A DNA stretch of 64,000 nt. Origin: Solea solea. Lineage: Eukaryota > Chordata > Actinopteri > Pleuronectiformes > Soleidae. The position numbers were made by a program, and so were the translations under genes. Where the stretch lies: the NCBI RefSeq assembly GCF_958295425.1, contig NC_081149.1, forward strand, positions 5,733,194 to 5,797,193, in the 5' to 3' direction. The stretch's first letter is position 1, and each line of letters starts with the position of its first letter. Under the pieces are notes generated by a model. That model searched no databases. It saw nothing but the letters and a program-made list of their open reading frames with translations, and was not told where the DNA came from. Of this stretch, positions 32,656-42,919 are shown piece after piece.

Positions 32656-33388
32656 TGTTCAGGAATCGGCATCAAAGTCCAGATATCAAAAATTTTAATC
32701 AATACCCAGCCATACTCTCACATAGACCTAGTTTTCTGCAACCAGGCTCCTATTGGACGATACCACTGTTGACTAAGCTCATTTTCCCTTAGAGTTTATT
32801 TTTGCACTTCAGCAGTATCGTCTCCTGGTGGCTTTTCAACAAATTGTCACGTCTACTTATTTATGGACCCTCAAGGCCCTTTCACCCGTTCACTCGCTAC
32901 CCCTTCATCCCTCCAGTTCATCCGTCCAGTCGGCGCTCCTGTATGTCCTCGCGACGCAGCGGCGCCTTCTGGCGCGATTAAATATTTAGACGGCTGTCTG
33001 TGGCGACGGGCGGAGGAATAATCTCGGAGGCAGCTGCTGCGGCACATCTGGGTGTCACTGATAGTCGAGGAAAGGTGCGCGGCTGGCGTTGCCGTGGAGG
33101 AGGGAGACTTAAAGAGACACAGCTGTCAATCAGGCGGGCGACACGCGGGCAGCGAGACTCGGCGTCGTCCCTGCATAGTGGGGCGGCTCACGCGGAGTGA
33201 CGGCTGACAGACTGAGGCTGTCACTGACGTCTGAGCCCGGTGCACTTTTTCCACGGCAACTGTATGCTAATGCTGCTCAGACAGAGCCACAGTATATACT
33301 CTACTCAATCTATCCATTCTTTCTGTCTATACACGAGTGTGTAGCTGTGGCTGCATTTTTCTATCTGTACCCAACTGAGTCCCAGCCC
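32656..33388. other. Unclassified sequence, GC-rich in the middle
   Basis: The stretch around 32930-33240 is GC-rich with several CG dinucleotides and a CAATCAGGCGGGCGACAC word. The small frames there (33000-33200, 33197-33412) have no recognisable domain. It could be an unmethylated island or an old exon, but I see no supporting signal. Confidence 0.35.
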
Positions 33389-33432
33389 GATCCTAGCCTG
33401 ATCCTAGCCTGATCCTAGCCTGATCCTAGCCC
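33389..33432. repeat. 11-base minisatellite, four copies
   Basis: Four consecutive units GATCCTAGCCT, the last ending CCC. Degenerate GACCCGATTTGAACCCGAT-like words continue downstream to about 33535, so the array may have been longer. Confidence 0.9.
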
Positions 33433-33555
33433 GATTTGAACTAGACTCGTGTCCTGCATTTGTGTCTGAACCTGATACAAACCCTTTCCAGACCCGATTT
33501 GAACCCGATCCAAACCACACTCATGTCCAAACCTGACACAGAGTTAGCTAAAACC

Positions 33556-33896
33556 CAGTTCCCACAGGTCCTTGAAAATCCTTGAAAGTTTGTGAAATTG
33601 AAAAAAAAAGTAATTTTACATTCAAGGATGTTGAAAGGTTTTGAAAATTGCCCTGAATAGACATGGGTCATGAAAAGTGCTTGGATTTTGAGCAAGAAAG
33701 AAGTGAAGTTGATCTTTAGGTAAATGTCTCCCTTGTTTGTTACGACGCCACCTACTGTTTCATGCCCTGCACTGCTTGATTTACGTAGACTTAGCCTACG
33801 CAGGACAAACGTGGAGTTTGAATTTGTGGGAATTGGCCCTGAAAAAGTCCTTGAAATGTCCTTGAATTTGATGTCACCCAAAGTGTGAGAACCCTG
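33556..33896. mobile_element. hAT-like MITE with CAGGGTTC-type ends
   Basis: The ends are inverted: CAGTTCCCACAGGTCCTTGA on the left, and CAGGGTTCTCACACTTTGGG read inward from the right. GTCCTTGAAA-type words repeat near both ends. The 183-codon minus-strand frame here (33441-33992) is an artefact spanning this element and a CA repeat. No perfect target duplication is seen. Confidence 0.65.
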
Positions 33897-33938
33897 GATA
33901 AAAGTTATCATTATATCGCGGAGGAAGCAGCTACTGAA

Positions 33939-33964
33939 CACACACACACACACACACACACACA
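33939..33964. repeat. (CA)13 microsatellite
   Basis: Uninterrupted CA run. Confidence 0.95.
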
Positions 33965-34188
33965 TGCACGGACACACACATAAGTCACGCACACCTCATG
34001 AGTTATCACCAGCACTTATGACGATAATAAAATGTCAGACTCGCTATTAACGACCATCAGTTCTTCTTCATTAACTCCTGTTGAACGGTAACCACTGATA
34101 ACTACTGATATGCTCCAACCATGGTGGTTTATTCTTGAGTCTTTGCGGAGGGGAGAGGATAAACATTCACCGCAGATCACTGTCCTGT
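33965..34188. other. Unclassified non-coding spacer
   Basis: No gene or repeat recognised. Confidence 0.4.
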
Positions 34189-35575
34189 CCTCACCTCTTC
34201 TCTCTGGCCTTCACTCTGCGACAAGGCCATTCTTTCTGGACGTATCTTAGTAGATTTTGCACCATTTTATCATTTTAATATTTCACTTTTTATGATTTTA
34301 TCTTCTGGTTGTACCTTTTACCCTGTAAAACATTGATGTGGACATAAAGCTGACTTCTTTCTCCAAGTTATCATGACATTTTTGACAAAAAAATATTCTT
34401 TGTCCAACAACTGCCAAAATAACTAACATGTAAATGTTAACACTCACCTGTCTTAATTGGCACATTTAATTTGAAGGTGCCCTTATACTATCAGAGATTT
34501 TAAATCACCTTTCAAGACCACCCTTCTCAATGTGCTTCTAGAAATAAAGTTGACTTGTTTCTCCAGGTTATCATGACATTTTTTGAAACCCCAGCTTTAA
34601 CCGGCACTATTATTTAGAATGTTGGTGTTAAAATCTGACCAACAACTGCCAAAAACTAACATGTGAATGCAGTGGCCCCACCATCGGGCATTAATCACTT
34701 TTAAAAACCCACCTCTTCTCTCTGGCCTTCACTTTGGGACAAGACCATGTTATTTGGACGTTTCTAACTAGATTTTCTGTCCTGGTTGTACCTTTTACCC
34801 TGTAAAGCACTTGTTGTAGGCATAAAGTTGACTTGTTTCTCCAAGTTATCATGACATTTTTGACAACAAATATTGTATGTCACCTACCCAGGCTTTAACC
34901 GGCACTATTATTTAGAATTTTGGTGTTAAATCTGTCCAACAACTGCCAAAAAACTAACATGTAAAGGCAGTGGCCCCACTGTCAGACATTTTTAATCACT
35001 TTTAAAAAACCCACCTCTTCTCTGGCCTTCTGGCCTTCACTCTGGGACGAGACCATTTTATTTGGACGTCATCATCATCATCATCATCTACCGCTTTATC
35101 CTCAACCAGAGGGTCGCGGGGGGTGCTGTGCCAATCTCAGCTACATCGGGCGATAGGCGGGGTACACCCTGGACAGTTCGCCAGTCCATCGCAGGGCCAC
35201 ACACAGATAGAGACAAACAACCATTCACTCTCACACTCACTCCTATGGTCAATTTGGAGTGTCCAATTTACCTATCCCCACATTGCATGTTTTTGGACTG
35301 TGGGAGGAAGCCGGAGTACCCGGAGAGAACCCACGCACACACGGGGAGAACATGCAAACTCCATGCAGAAAGGCCCTTGTTCCAACCGGGGCTCAAACCC
35401 GGGTCTTCTCGCTGCAAGGCGAGAGTGCTAACCACTACACCACCGTGTGGCCCTTTATTTGGACGTATATAACTTTTTTTTACATACCATTTTATGATGA
35501 TTTACTGTGTTTTATGTTCTGGTTGTACCTTGTAACGTGTAAAGCAACATAAAGTTGACTTGTTTCTCAGTTTTT
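34189..35575 (+). repeat. Tandemly duplicated LINE-tail-like repeat (about four units)
   Basis: Units begin near 34192, 34511 (shortened), 34710 and 35012. The full unit is about 300 bases and contains CACCTCTTCTCTCTGGCC, GGACAAGACCAT, TTATTTGGACGT, GGTTGTACCTTTTACCCTGT, CATAAAGTTGACTTGTTTCT, CAAGTTATCATGACATTTTT and CAACAACTGCCAAAA. The ATAAAGTTGACTTG word resembles the 3' end of a non-LTR element, but here the unit is in tandem. The last unit is split by the V-SINE at 35070-35453. No coding frame runs through it. Confidence 0.75.
35070..35453 (-). mobile_element. Nearly intact V-SINE-like SINE with 13-base target duplication
   Basis: On the minus strand it starts GGGCCACACGGTGGTGTAGT with an A-box-like TGTAGTGGTTAG (35439-35428) and a B-box-like GGTTTGAGC (35399-35391). 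The conserved body with GGAGTTTGCATGTTCTCCCC follows, and it ends in a GATAAAGCGG tail with (ATG)n. Both flanks carry TTTATTTGGACGT (35057-35069 and 35454-35466), a perfect 13-base target duplication. It is 384 bases. The 136- and 102-codon frames inside (35062-35472, 35123-35431) are not genes. Confidence 0.92.
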
Positions 35576-35748
35576 ACGGACTTCACCTGCTTCCATGATA
35601 CTTTCACTTCCTGCAAGGAGACACTTTATTTTTTTTTGCTTTTAAATGGCACTGATCCTTGTTGAGGTTTGCCGGTAACAGGAGGGAGGCTGTAAGGTGC
35701 AATGTGTCAGAACATTTGAGGAAGACTGAGTGTGAAACGCTGCCCACT
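35576..35748. other. Unclassified non-coding spacer
   Basis: Nothing recognised. Confidence 0.4.
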
Positions 35749-35772
35749 TCTCCTCCTCCTCCTCCTCCTCCT
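35749..35772. repeat. (CTC)n microsatellite
   Basis: About eight CTC triplets. Confidence 0.9.
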
Positions 35773-35815
35773 CTCCTGCACTCGTCTGTGTGAACTCGGA
35801 GGCTGTGGACGGCGG

Positions 35816-35817
<2 letters not shown>

Positions 35818-35860
<43 letters not shown>
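35818..35860. repeat. (CTG)14 trinucleotide repeat
   Basis: Fourteen uninterrupted CTG triplets (CAG on the minus strand). Frames through it give poly-Ala, poly-Ser or poly-Cys, with no recognisable protein on either side. Confidence 0.95.
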
Positions 35861-35929
35861 GTGGCCGTCCGGCCTGAAAATCACTCTGTGTTGTTGGTTG
35901 TCTCTCCGGCACATGCAGTATGGACGTGT

Positions 35930-36060
35930 GTGTGCTGCCGGGGCTCGGGCCCTCTCTCTCGACACCGTGATTAATGGCGCTCGCTTCTCTCCCCATCTCA
36001 TTCTGTTACTGTCAGAGTTAAGTGGGCCGAAGACAATAATAAACAGTCAGTCTTCTGTGA
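35930..36060. promoter_or_regulatory. Possible conserved non-coding block
   Basis: Short complex stretch with CCGTGATTAATGGCGCTCG and GTTAAGTGGGCCGAAGAC. Composition resembles the stronger candidate blocks. Confidence 0.3.
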
Positions 36061-36734
36061 ACCCCCCCCTAAAACGATCATTCCACCCCACCCCACCCGA
36101 TTCTCTCCCCCCTTTCCAATGAGAAAAAGAGGAAGAGAGATGGAGTGAGAGATAGAGAGGAGTGTGTGTGTGTGTGTGTGTGTGTGTGTTGCACAAGACA
36201 GACAAATGGGGAGTTAAAGACGCAGGAACAGGCCTTGCTAATGGAAATGGAGACTCGGCGATATGTCACGGGAGCAGATTGTGTCTCGTAAGAATGTAAA
36301 GTAAAGTCGTCCGCACAGTTTTAAATCTTCAGGGAGAGAGGCCTAATGTGTGTTTTAGCTTCTCCGGGACAAACATTATGCTCACTTAGCATTTTTACAC
36401 CCTTAAACGTTTCTCTTTGCCTCTGTTACGTCCGTCTCCCCCCCGATCTATGTTCTTATTTTCCATTTATTTCCATTAAGGAAGAGAATGAAGTAGCAGA
36501 GACACATAATCACGCCCAAGAAGGAAAAGAAGGAGAAGGAGAAGTGGAGGAATAATTCAATAGGCCGGAAACAAAAGTTTGACAACGGTTAATATGGATT
36601 TGATCTTCACCATAAAAACATCGTTTTTTAATTTAACACAGGCAACAGTGCTTTCCAGGGTCAACACATCAGAGAGAACATCTATCACTAATATACATTA
36701 TATGATACGTATGATATTATTTTTATATAGTTTC
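36061..36734. other. Unclassified non-coding sequence
   Basis: No gene. Contains a GT microsatellite (36162-36189), and purine-rich stretches at 36120-36160 and 36520-36555. Confidence 0.5.
36162..36189. repeat. (GT)14 microsatellite
   Basis: Uninterrupted GT run. Confidence 0.95.
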
Positions 36735-37345
36735 AGATGTTTGCAGTGTTTTATTTTTTACAGTTTTTGGTGTTTTTATAGTGTTTATGAAGTTAACTTA
36801 ACTCGTAATTTTATTTTTTTAAATAGTTTTGAGCGTTTTTATAGTGTTGTAGGTGTTTTTGGTTTCACTTCAATAGTAGTTTTATCTTTTTAATAGTTGT
36901 TGGTGTTTTCATCGTGGTTTTGATGTTGACTTCATTGGCAGTTTTATTTTTTAATAGTTTTGGGTGTTTTAAAGTGTTTTGAGTTTCATTTTTAATAGTT
37001 TTTTATAGTGGTTTTTTTGGCTTCCTTGGTAGTTTTTATTGAGTTTCAGCTGTTTTGTAAATGTCGTCATCATAGTTTTTTTTTATAGTGTTTTTGATAA
37101 TAACTGGTAGTTTTTTTTTTTTTACAGTTTTGGGTGTTTTTGATGTTAATGGTGTTTTCTTAAGGGTTTTTGGTGTTTTCATCGTGTTTTCATTGCATTT
37201 TCAACGTGTTTTTGATGATAAATAGTGTTCTTATTGTGTTGTTAAAGTTACTGGTAGTTTTTTTTTTAAATCGATTACGGCGTTTTCATTGTGTTTTTGA
37301 TGTTAACTGGTGTTTTCTTAATGCTTTTTGGTGTTTTTATCGTGT
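36735..37345 (+). repeat. Degenerate G+T-rich minisatellite-like region
   Basis: About 600 bases built from variations on GTTTTTGGTGTTTTTATAG, AGTTTTGGGTGTTTT and GTGTTTTTGATGTTAACTGG, with very few C residues on the plus strand. The unit is irregular. The phenylalanine-rich frames (36579-36893, 37170-37586) are products of this bias, not genes. Confidence 0.75.
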
Positions 37346-37954
37346 GATTTATTCGGTTGAGTGGAGATGTAGAAACCCTTTCCCTTTAAGCGCTTTCCCT
37401 GCAAAGTTAAACGAGTTGGTTCAGACACTGTGTAATTCTCACCCGCTGTTTTTAGTCGCTAAAGTCTTTCTTCAACTCCAGCCTCCTCCTGCTTCCTTCC
37501 CTGGGCCTGTCATTTTTCTCTGCCACATTCTCTTCAGTCGAGTACTCCTTTCTTTTCTCTCTCACTGTGTTCCCACTAGACACTGACCAGCTCGCCTCAC
37601 AGGCGTCTCACTTCTCAAACAGCAGCAGCAGCAGCAGCATCACTTCATCCTCTGTGGATTTTCATTCACAGGCAGAAATAAATGGCCTGACTTTGAGTTC
37701 CAGTCACTGACCTCAGTGTCAGGGTCTCAGAAGCCTCCGCGGAGGCTGTGAGACCCTTCACCTCCTCCACCACCTCCTCCTTCCTCCCTCTCTTCTCACC
37801 GAGGACGACCTGCCTCGCATCCTTCGACTCAGTGACCGAGAAATCCTCCCGTCCTTCTTCTCGCTCCTGCTCCTCCTGCCGCTACTGCTGCCAATGCTGC
37901 TGCTGCCGGATTGTCTTTGTGTCTACCGGAGTGTTCTCGGAGAAATGAAGTGCC
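37346..37954. other. Unclassified sequence, pyrimidine-rich
   Basis: Pyrimidine-rich with short CAG (37621-37638) and CTC/CTG runs. The serine-rich frame at 37748-37948 arises from these runs. Confidence 0.45.
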
Positions 37955-38680
37955 GTGATCTCATCACACCGAGCCCATTGTTTTCACTCTCATGCACACT
38001 GTGTAATAGCCACGGAGATAAGGGGATGATTCAGACCTTTCACGGGAAGGAAATGTGAAAAAGGCTGCCTGTGAAAAAGTGAAATTACTGTTTTGATGGC
38101 TTTTGATGGCGGGGGGCATAATTGCTGGATGGAAGGAAGGATGGAGGGTGAAATACACATTGGAGATTAGTATTTGTAGCAGTGGTGGTGGTTGGTAGGA
38201 GGGCCTGCAGAAGGTTATGAACGCAGTGGGTAGTTCTAATGAAGCTGCCATGTATGTAGAAGAGCAGCAAGACGAAAATAGCCTCATTGTTCTTCTTTTC
38301 CACTGCAACCTTTGCCCCTCCGGATTGAAACTACATTCCCGACGGCAGCGCTGATTATGATATTGTTTCCGAGGCTCATCGCCATAGTAACGGTGATTAA
38401 TTTCACATTTTTTGCACACGCGAAACGGTGGCCGGATCCTTCAGGAATGAGGGAATGAGCTTGAGTATTTTTTTTTTGGGTAACCGGCATTAGGCTCATC
38501 AACACGTGCGGGTCGGAGGATTACAAGCGTGTAGTAATGACAGGGGCAGAGCGTAAATAGTATAAATACTCCACGGGATTATAATTAGCCTTACTCTGTG
38601 CATTTAGACGCACTCAAGTGGAACTAAAGCCTTTTTGACTTCTGGAGACAATTTCGTATTAATTGGATGCCTCCACTTTT
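37955..38680. promoter_or_regulatory. Strong candidate conserved non-coding block
   Basis: About 700 bases of complex sequence. Words include CACGGAGATAAGGGGATGAT (GATA-type), GGGGGCATAATTGCTGG, GCGCTGATTATGATATTG, AACGGTGATTAATTTCAC, GTATAAATACTCCACGGG, GGATTATAATTAGCC and CGTATTAATTGGATGCC. A short GGAAGGAAGGATGG run is the only simple sequence. The 151-codon frame (37964-38419, minus) has no recognisable domain. Confidence 0.5.
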
Positions 38681-38870
38681 CATACTGTCGACCTCTTGGG
38701 TTTGTTTTTTTTGTTTTAATCTGCTGACAAATGTGCAGTCGTGGAATAACGGGGACGGCGCTCTGTGGATTAGCATTAGCAACTACGCCAGCACAAAATG
38801 GAAGAGATTTCACTGCCATCGTCACCTCCATCATCTCTGTCACCGATTGTGTCATTGGGTACGAAGAGAT
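38681..38870. other. Unclassified non-coding sequence
   Basis: Contains GGATTAGCATTAGCAACTAC. No exon recognised. Confidence 0.4.
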
Positions 38871-38871
38871 T

Positions 38872-38960
38872 TATTCATTCTCGGTTTCTCATACTGGGGT
38901 CCGGGGACCTTTGGGGGGTCCATGGCACACTGCTACAGGGTCTGTGAACAGTGATCCATT
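38872..38960 (+). mobile_element. hAT-like terminus fragment
   Basis: CGGTTTCTCATACTGGGGTC, CGGGGACCTTTGGGGGGTCC and CAGGGTCTGTGAACAGTG match, from memory, the end of a common hAT element whose terminus reads CAGTGGTTCTCAAACTGGGG. Only one end is present. Confidence 0.5.
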
Positions 38961-39189
38961 AAAATGACTTTGATGTTTAACTGTACAGGCTTTTATTAAC
39001 CCTTAGAACACAGAGCATTTAGGCTGCTTTTCTTCCATTAGTTTTGAAATGTATATACAGAGGCTAAAAGAATGTGCAATATAGATCATGTCCTTTTTTT
39101 TCTAGGTGATCAAATACTACTGAAAAACTTCATAAATTGAACAAAAAAAAGCAAAACAGGGGATTTTGTGACTTCTAGTAAGGCACAAT
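38961..39189. other. Unclassified non-coding spacer
   Basis: AT-rich. Nothing recognised. Confidence 0.4.
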
Positions 39190-39515
39190 ATTATTGGCAC
39201 GATATATTGGTATCGGCTCATATTGGCTTTAAAATCTATTGTTGGATATCTGCAAACACGCCAATATCCACCAATATGACTAATGACTACTACAGTAGGC
39301 TAGTTAAGCTGCTACTTTCTTGATGTCATATGCTGGCGTCCTCTACTGTTCTTATTTTTTTATATGTTTACTTTTGCTCAATGGGACTGAAAAATGTGTA
39401 ATTTTACTACAGCTTCTATTTACTACAGAGACTAAATGATCTGTGCAGTTGAGCGCAGGGAAATACTTTATCGGATATCGGCAAAAAATCCAATTTCGTA
39501 CCTCTCTAATTATTG
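39190..39515. mobile_element. hAT-like element, family C, copy 2
   Basis: It starts with GGCACAATATTATTGGCACG and ends with ATCGGATATCGGCAAAAAAT and CGTACCTCTCTAATTA; the right end reads inward as TTAGAGAGGTACGAAATTGG. Internal words align in order with the copy at 22490-22740. It is non-autonomous. Confidence 0.55.
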
Positions 39516-39864
39516 TGTAAAGGTCTGTTCCCATTCAACGTTATTTTTAACGGAGATGCACGCCAGACACGCGCAAGAAACAAAAGCTGCTACGTGTGTT
39601 AGTTGAGACCGGAATCCTTTACGACGAGCATCGATTTTCTACGCGCATTTGCTTCATATCTATACTTTTTCATCGTTGAGAGTGGGGTCGTTTTCCAACA
39701 GGAAGGTCGGGTTGGATCCCAAGCGTTTGCTTGATGTATGAGGATGAGGCATGTAAATCCACTGAATGAATGGGTGTGAATGGTGAAACGATACAGACCG
39801 TTTACCATTACACATACGGAAACACATTATGGAAAGTGGAAAGGGAACTGGTCTTGAGTTGCTG
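39516..39864. other. Unclassified non-coding sequence
   Basis: No gene; nothing recognised before the SINE end at 39865. Confidence 0.4.
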
Positions 39865-39970
39865 GTTGCGGATATGACCCCGCCTTTCACCCCTATGTCA
39901 GCTGGCATTGGCTCCAGCCATAGTGTGACCCTCATGTGGAGGACGAAGTGTTCGACATTCAATGAATGAA
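39865..39970 (+). mobile_element. V-SINE 3'-end fragment
   Basis: GACCCCGCCTTTCACCCCTA, TGTCAGCTGGCATTGGCTCC and GACCCTCATGTGGAGGACGA are the 3' portion of the V-SINE-like family, followed by a GAATGAA tail. The tRNA-like head is missing. Confidence 0.75.
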
Positions 39971-40367
39971 TCTGCCAAAAATAGCGGAATAGAGGGAATA
40001 CAACAGAAACAGAGCAATATATACATGCATGTAAATATAGACTAATATAATAGTATTATAAGGACCCCATATTTTCATGTAAATGTCTTTCATAGGAGGA
40101 AATCTTTGACGTTTGGTCAACCACTCCTTCACCGATATACAGTAGCTCCTTTAGTTTTCCAATGACGTAACACTATCCTGCATCCAGTAATAACAAGTGC
40201 TATTCTACTATTCTACAGGAAGTACATTCCTGCTTCTTGTGCCTCACTGATCAGATATGTCACATGACTGTAGGTGAGGAGACATGGAGGCGAGGAAGGG
40301 GGGCACGAGGTTTCCTGGTGACGCTGGGGTTTAACCGGACACGAGGAGAATTAATCTGCCCCCGCAA

Positions 40368-40370
<3 letters not shown>
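39971..40370. other. Unclassified non-coding sequence
   Basis: AT-rich then average composition. No gene seen. Confidence 0.45.
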
Positions 40371-40402
<32 letters not shown>

Positions 40403-40410
40403 CACACACA
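40371..40410. repeat. (CA)14 plus short CA run
   Basis: An uninterrupted CA run to 40398, then a four-unit CA run after AAAA. Confidence 0.95.
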
Positions 40411-40559
40411 CTCTATTTCATCTCCTATCTCAGCATTCAGCATATGTCCTCCTCCCTCTTTGTCTGCCACTCTCCCCCCCTCACCCCCCTCCTCTCCCCA
40501 CCTCGTTTTATCTGGCCACAAATTCATCCCTTCTTCTTCCATCCAGAAGTGGGAGAAAG
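40411..40559. other. Pyrimidine-rich spacer
   Basis: CT-rich sequence with several C-runs. Nothing else recognised. Confidence 0.4.
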
Positions 40560-40850
40560 TTGTAAAGCTAATTAAGGAGCGGGGATGCGGCGGCTCGACA
40601 GATGTGCATCGAGATGGGTGCTATTGAGCAGCGGGGATAATGGTGTGTGGACCTGGTGGACAGCGGGGTTGTGTTGGAGGGAGCTCCTACCTGGGCGTGC
40701 ATGTTAATCAGCGCGCCTGTCTGCTGAGAGCCAGGGAATTAAGTGGGAAGGGAAGCGTGTCGCCGCAGCTTCCAGTGACGAGACAAGGCCGGCAAGCTGA
40801 TTAAGAGCACAAATTCACCACTTTGGTGAGACAGGGAGATATGTGTGCGA
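40560..40850. promoter_or_regulatory. Strong candidate conserved non-coding block
   Basis: Complex repeat-free sequence with AAAGCTAATTAAGGAGCG, GGGGATAATGGTGTGTGG, GCATGTTAATCAGCGCGC, GGGAATTAAGTGGG, CAAGCTGATTAAGAGC and CACAAATTCACC. Two AGC(T/G)(A/G)ATTAAG-type words about 230 bases apart are a notable internal echo. Confidence 0.5.
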
Positions 40851-41444
40851 AAGAGGATAAAGGGCAAGGAAAGTGTGTATTGATTAACAGTGGTAGTGGT
40901 GGTGGTGGATTCCAGGAAGAGACAAAAAAAAGCCAGTTTGGAAATCTAGCCTGCTGTTGCCTCACCGACTATTTCACAGCACTTTGAAGGCATCACAACG
41001 TTGTCGTTGATAAATGTTAATAACTTGATGATTTCTGTAGCCGATGTGTGTATCTCTGAAAACTCTGCTCTGCGTACGCTCGCCACAATAAAACTCAGCT
41101 CAGCCTGATGAGTTTTGTGACATTCACAGTCTCCTTCACGTCCACACACACACACACACACACACGCACATTTTCAGCAGCTCAACAATGGAGGACGGAG
41201 AGCTCGACAGCGAGCGCCGTTACAGCGACGCAGGCTTTTGTCTCGTCTTCCAGCCCCGAAACGGCCGGAGACAAAGGAAGTATAATTCCTGTCGTACGTG
41301 TGGAATGTCCTGCGAGTTACTGACAGATCACAGCACCGATAACCCGCTACACGGACAGTTGACTACCCTAATTAATCATTAAATGTTGGCCTATTTATTT
41401 CAGATCGGTGTCTGGTTTTTAATCTGCACCCATGAGAATATATA
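40851..41444. other. Unclassified non-coding sequence
   Basis: No gene. Contains a short GGT run near 40895-40907 and a CA microsatellite (41143-41165). Confidence 0.5.
41143..41165. repeat. (CA)n microsatellite
   Basis: Uninterrupted CA run. Confidence 0.95.
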
Positions 41445-41575
41445 CCCAGTTAATTGGACACTCTCAATTGACCCCAGCCACTAGGGGGGGCACTTACAGT
41501 GTGCTAGTTTTTGCTGGTCCCAATTTGAATAGGAAGGTTGTGTGAGGAAGGACGTCTGGCTCCTGTCTTTTAACA
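41445..41575 (+). mobile_element. Probable non-LTR retrotransposon fragment
   Basis: CACTTACAGTGTGCTAGTTT, TTGCTGGTCCCAATTTGAAT and GGAAGGTTGTGTGAGGAAGG resemble sequence associated with RTE/Rex3-type elements of teleosts, as I remember it. No frame survives. CCACTAGGGGGGGC at about 41475 is a near match to the CTCF core within it. Confidence 0.4.
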
Positions 41576-42619
41576 GATCTTATACATCCACTTTTTAAAT
41601 ATTTACTCTACACATGTTGCGAGCCACTAGTTGTCGCAGGTGAGCATGCAAAATATAAACAATTGTGTTCTACAATAGTCCAGAACAGAGTCCAGGACCA
41701 TAAAGAAGAGCTCTGAGTCATTTTTGGGTAGAACTTTCCACCGCGGACATTTCAGACCAGTATTTACCCCCGGTCGTGTTTCTCTCCTTGTTTAAAGCCT
41801 CGAGTAAATCCAGGGAGTCACCTTTGTGCCGTCTTAACCTTCATTACAAACTACTTAACACGTCTCGGAAAACAGTCTTTGGGACTCGTGAACTCTGAAT
41901 CAGGACAACAGGTCTGTGAATGTGATGTAGGGAGTTTTTCAAAATGTCTCGTCAGAACCAGGATAGAAAAGTGAGCTATGATAGCACCAGCTCTTTACTT
42001 CTAATTTAACCCAGCCTTATATACACTTCCTGTGGCGACAGTACTTCAAAATAAAACGTTAAGTGTTAAAAGTTTTGCCCTTTAAATGCTTTAAATGTGA
42101 ATGTGATATCATTTAATATCGGTTAAAGCGATTAATAGTGGATGAAACGCTGCAGTCCTCACAGATACTGAATGTTATTCCTGTGTACCAGTGTCGGCAT
42201 CTGTGTCTAAGAATAATTATGCTCCCTTTCACGGATTTTTGGTGGCTGTTTTTTTGGGACCAGAGTATAATGTCACATTAGTACTTTATACTTTATACTC
42301 TTATATTCATATTGTTCACATTTGTTTTTTCCGGCCCTGCTCTGAGGCTTTAAACACTGCCCCAGAGGTGAAACATTTGTATAATTTCCACTTCTAGTGT
42401 CTCTCACTCTTTACTTAATTACCTATGTTGCACAATAAAACCCTTTCACTGTTGCGTAAACGCTCCTGAATACAAAACTACAAACCGACACTGAAGTTCT
42501 GATCCGGGTTCTTGAAGCCTTGTGAGCGAAACAGAAGTTGTTGTTTTTTTGCGCACATGAGTGATTAATCATTCACTCCTATAGATTAAAAACAAAAAAG
42601 GAAAGTAGAAGCATAGTTC
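41576..42619. other. Unclassified sequence, some probably transposon-derived
   Basis: CTTCCTGTGGCGACAGTACT and TCAAAATAAAACG near 42028-42058 echo CTTCCTGTCACAATGGCCTT and CAAAATAAGAGCC at 46303-46338, suggesting a shared old MITE. No exon is seen. Confidence 0.4.
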
Positions 42620-42895
42620 ACCGCTGCCGTCCTGAGATGCAACTTTCTAATTAGAATGATCTCCCTCTTTACCGACACAGCCTGATCTAATTTCCACAGT
42701 AATTGTTGTTATTTACACAATAAAGGTTTATGGGTATTCATCAACAATTCCTTCCCCAGATCTCGGTGTCTGCCGTCGATAATGAGTGGGGGGAAATTAT
42801 TTTCAACAGTCAGTCATTATCTGTGTGTTCAAGTAGTCTTTCCTTTTAATATGCTAATGCTGCTGATATAATCAGCTGGTAATTGTAAAACACTT
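42620..42895. promoter_or_regulatory. Putative conserved non-coding block
   Basis: TTTCTAATTAGAATGATC (palindromic core), CCTGATCTAATTTCCACAG, GTAATTGTTGTTATTTAC, GTATTCATCAACAATTCC, TTTTAATATGCTAATGC and CAGCTGGTAATTGTAAAAC make this homeodomain-word-rich. It is interrupted only by a short G-run. Confidence 0.5.
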
Positions 42896-42919
42896 GAAGT
42901 ACGACACAATCGCTGGCTC

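Noticed and set aside
32930..33240. CpG-island promoter
   Set aside because: GC-rich with several CG dinucleotides, but no downstream exon or initiation signal could be identified; left as unclassified.
33381..33535. CRISPR-like array
   Set aside because: The 11-base units are directly adjacent without spacers, and the genome is eukaryotic.
33441..33992. 183-codon open frame on the minus strand, the longest in the window
   Set aside because: It crosses a (CA)13 microsatellite and a MITE with CAGGGTTC-type ends, and shows no domain.
35391..35453. tRNA gene on the minus strand
   Set aside because: It is the head of a SINE with target duplications, not a free-standing tRNA.
35062..35472. 136-codon open frame on the plus strand
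   Set aside because: It lies almost entirely in the antisense of a V-SINE; similar frames appear in other copies by descent.
37170..37586. 138-codon phenylalanine/valine-rich open frame
   Set aside because: It comes from the G+T-rich degenerate repeat and has no membrane-protein pattern beyond composition.
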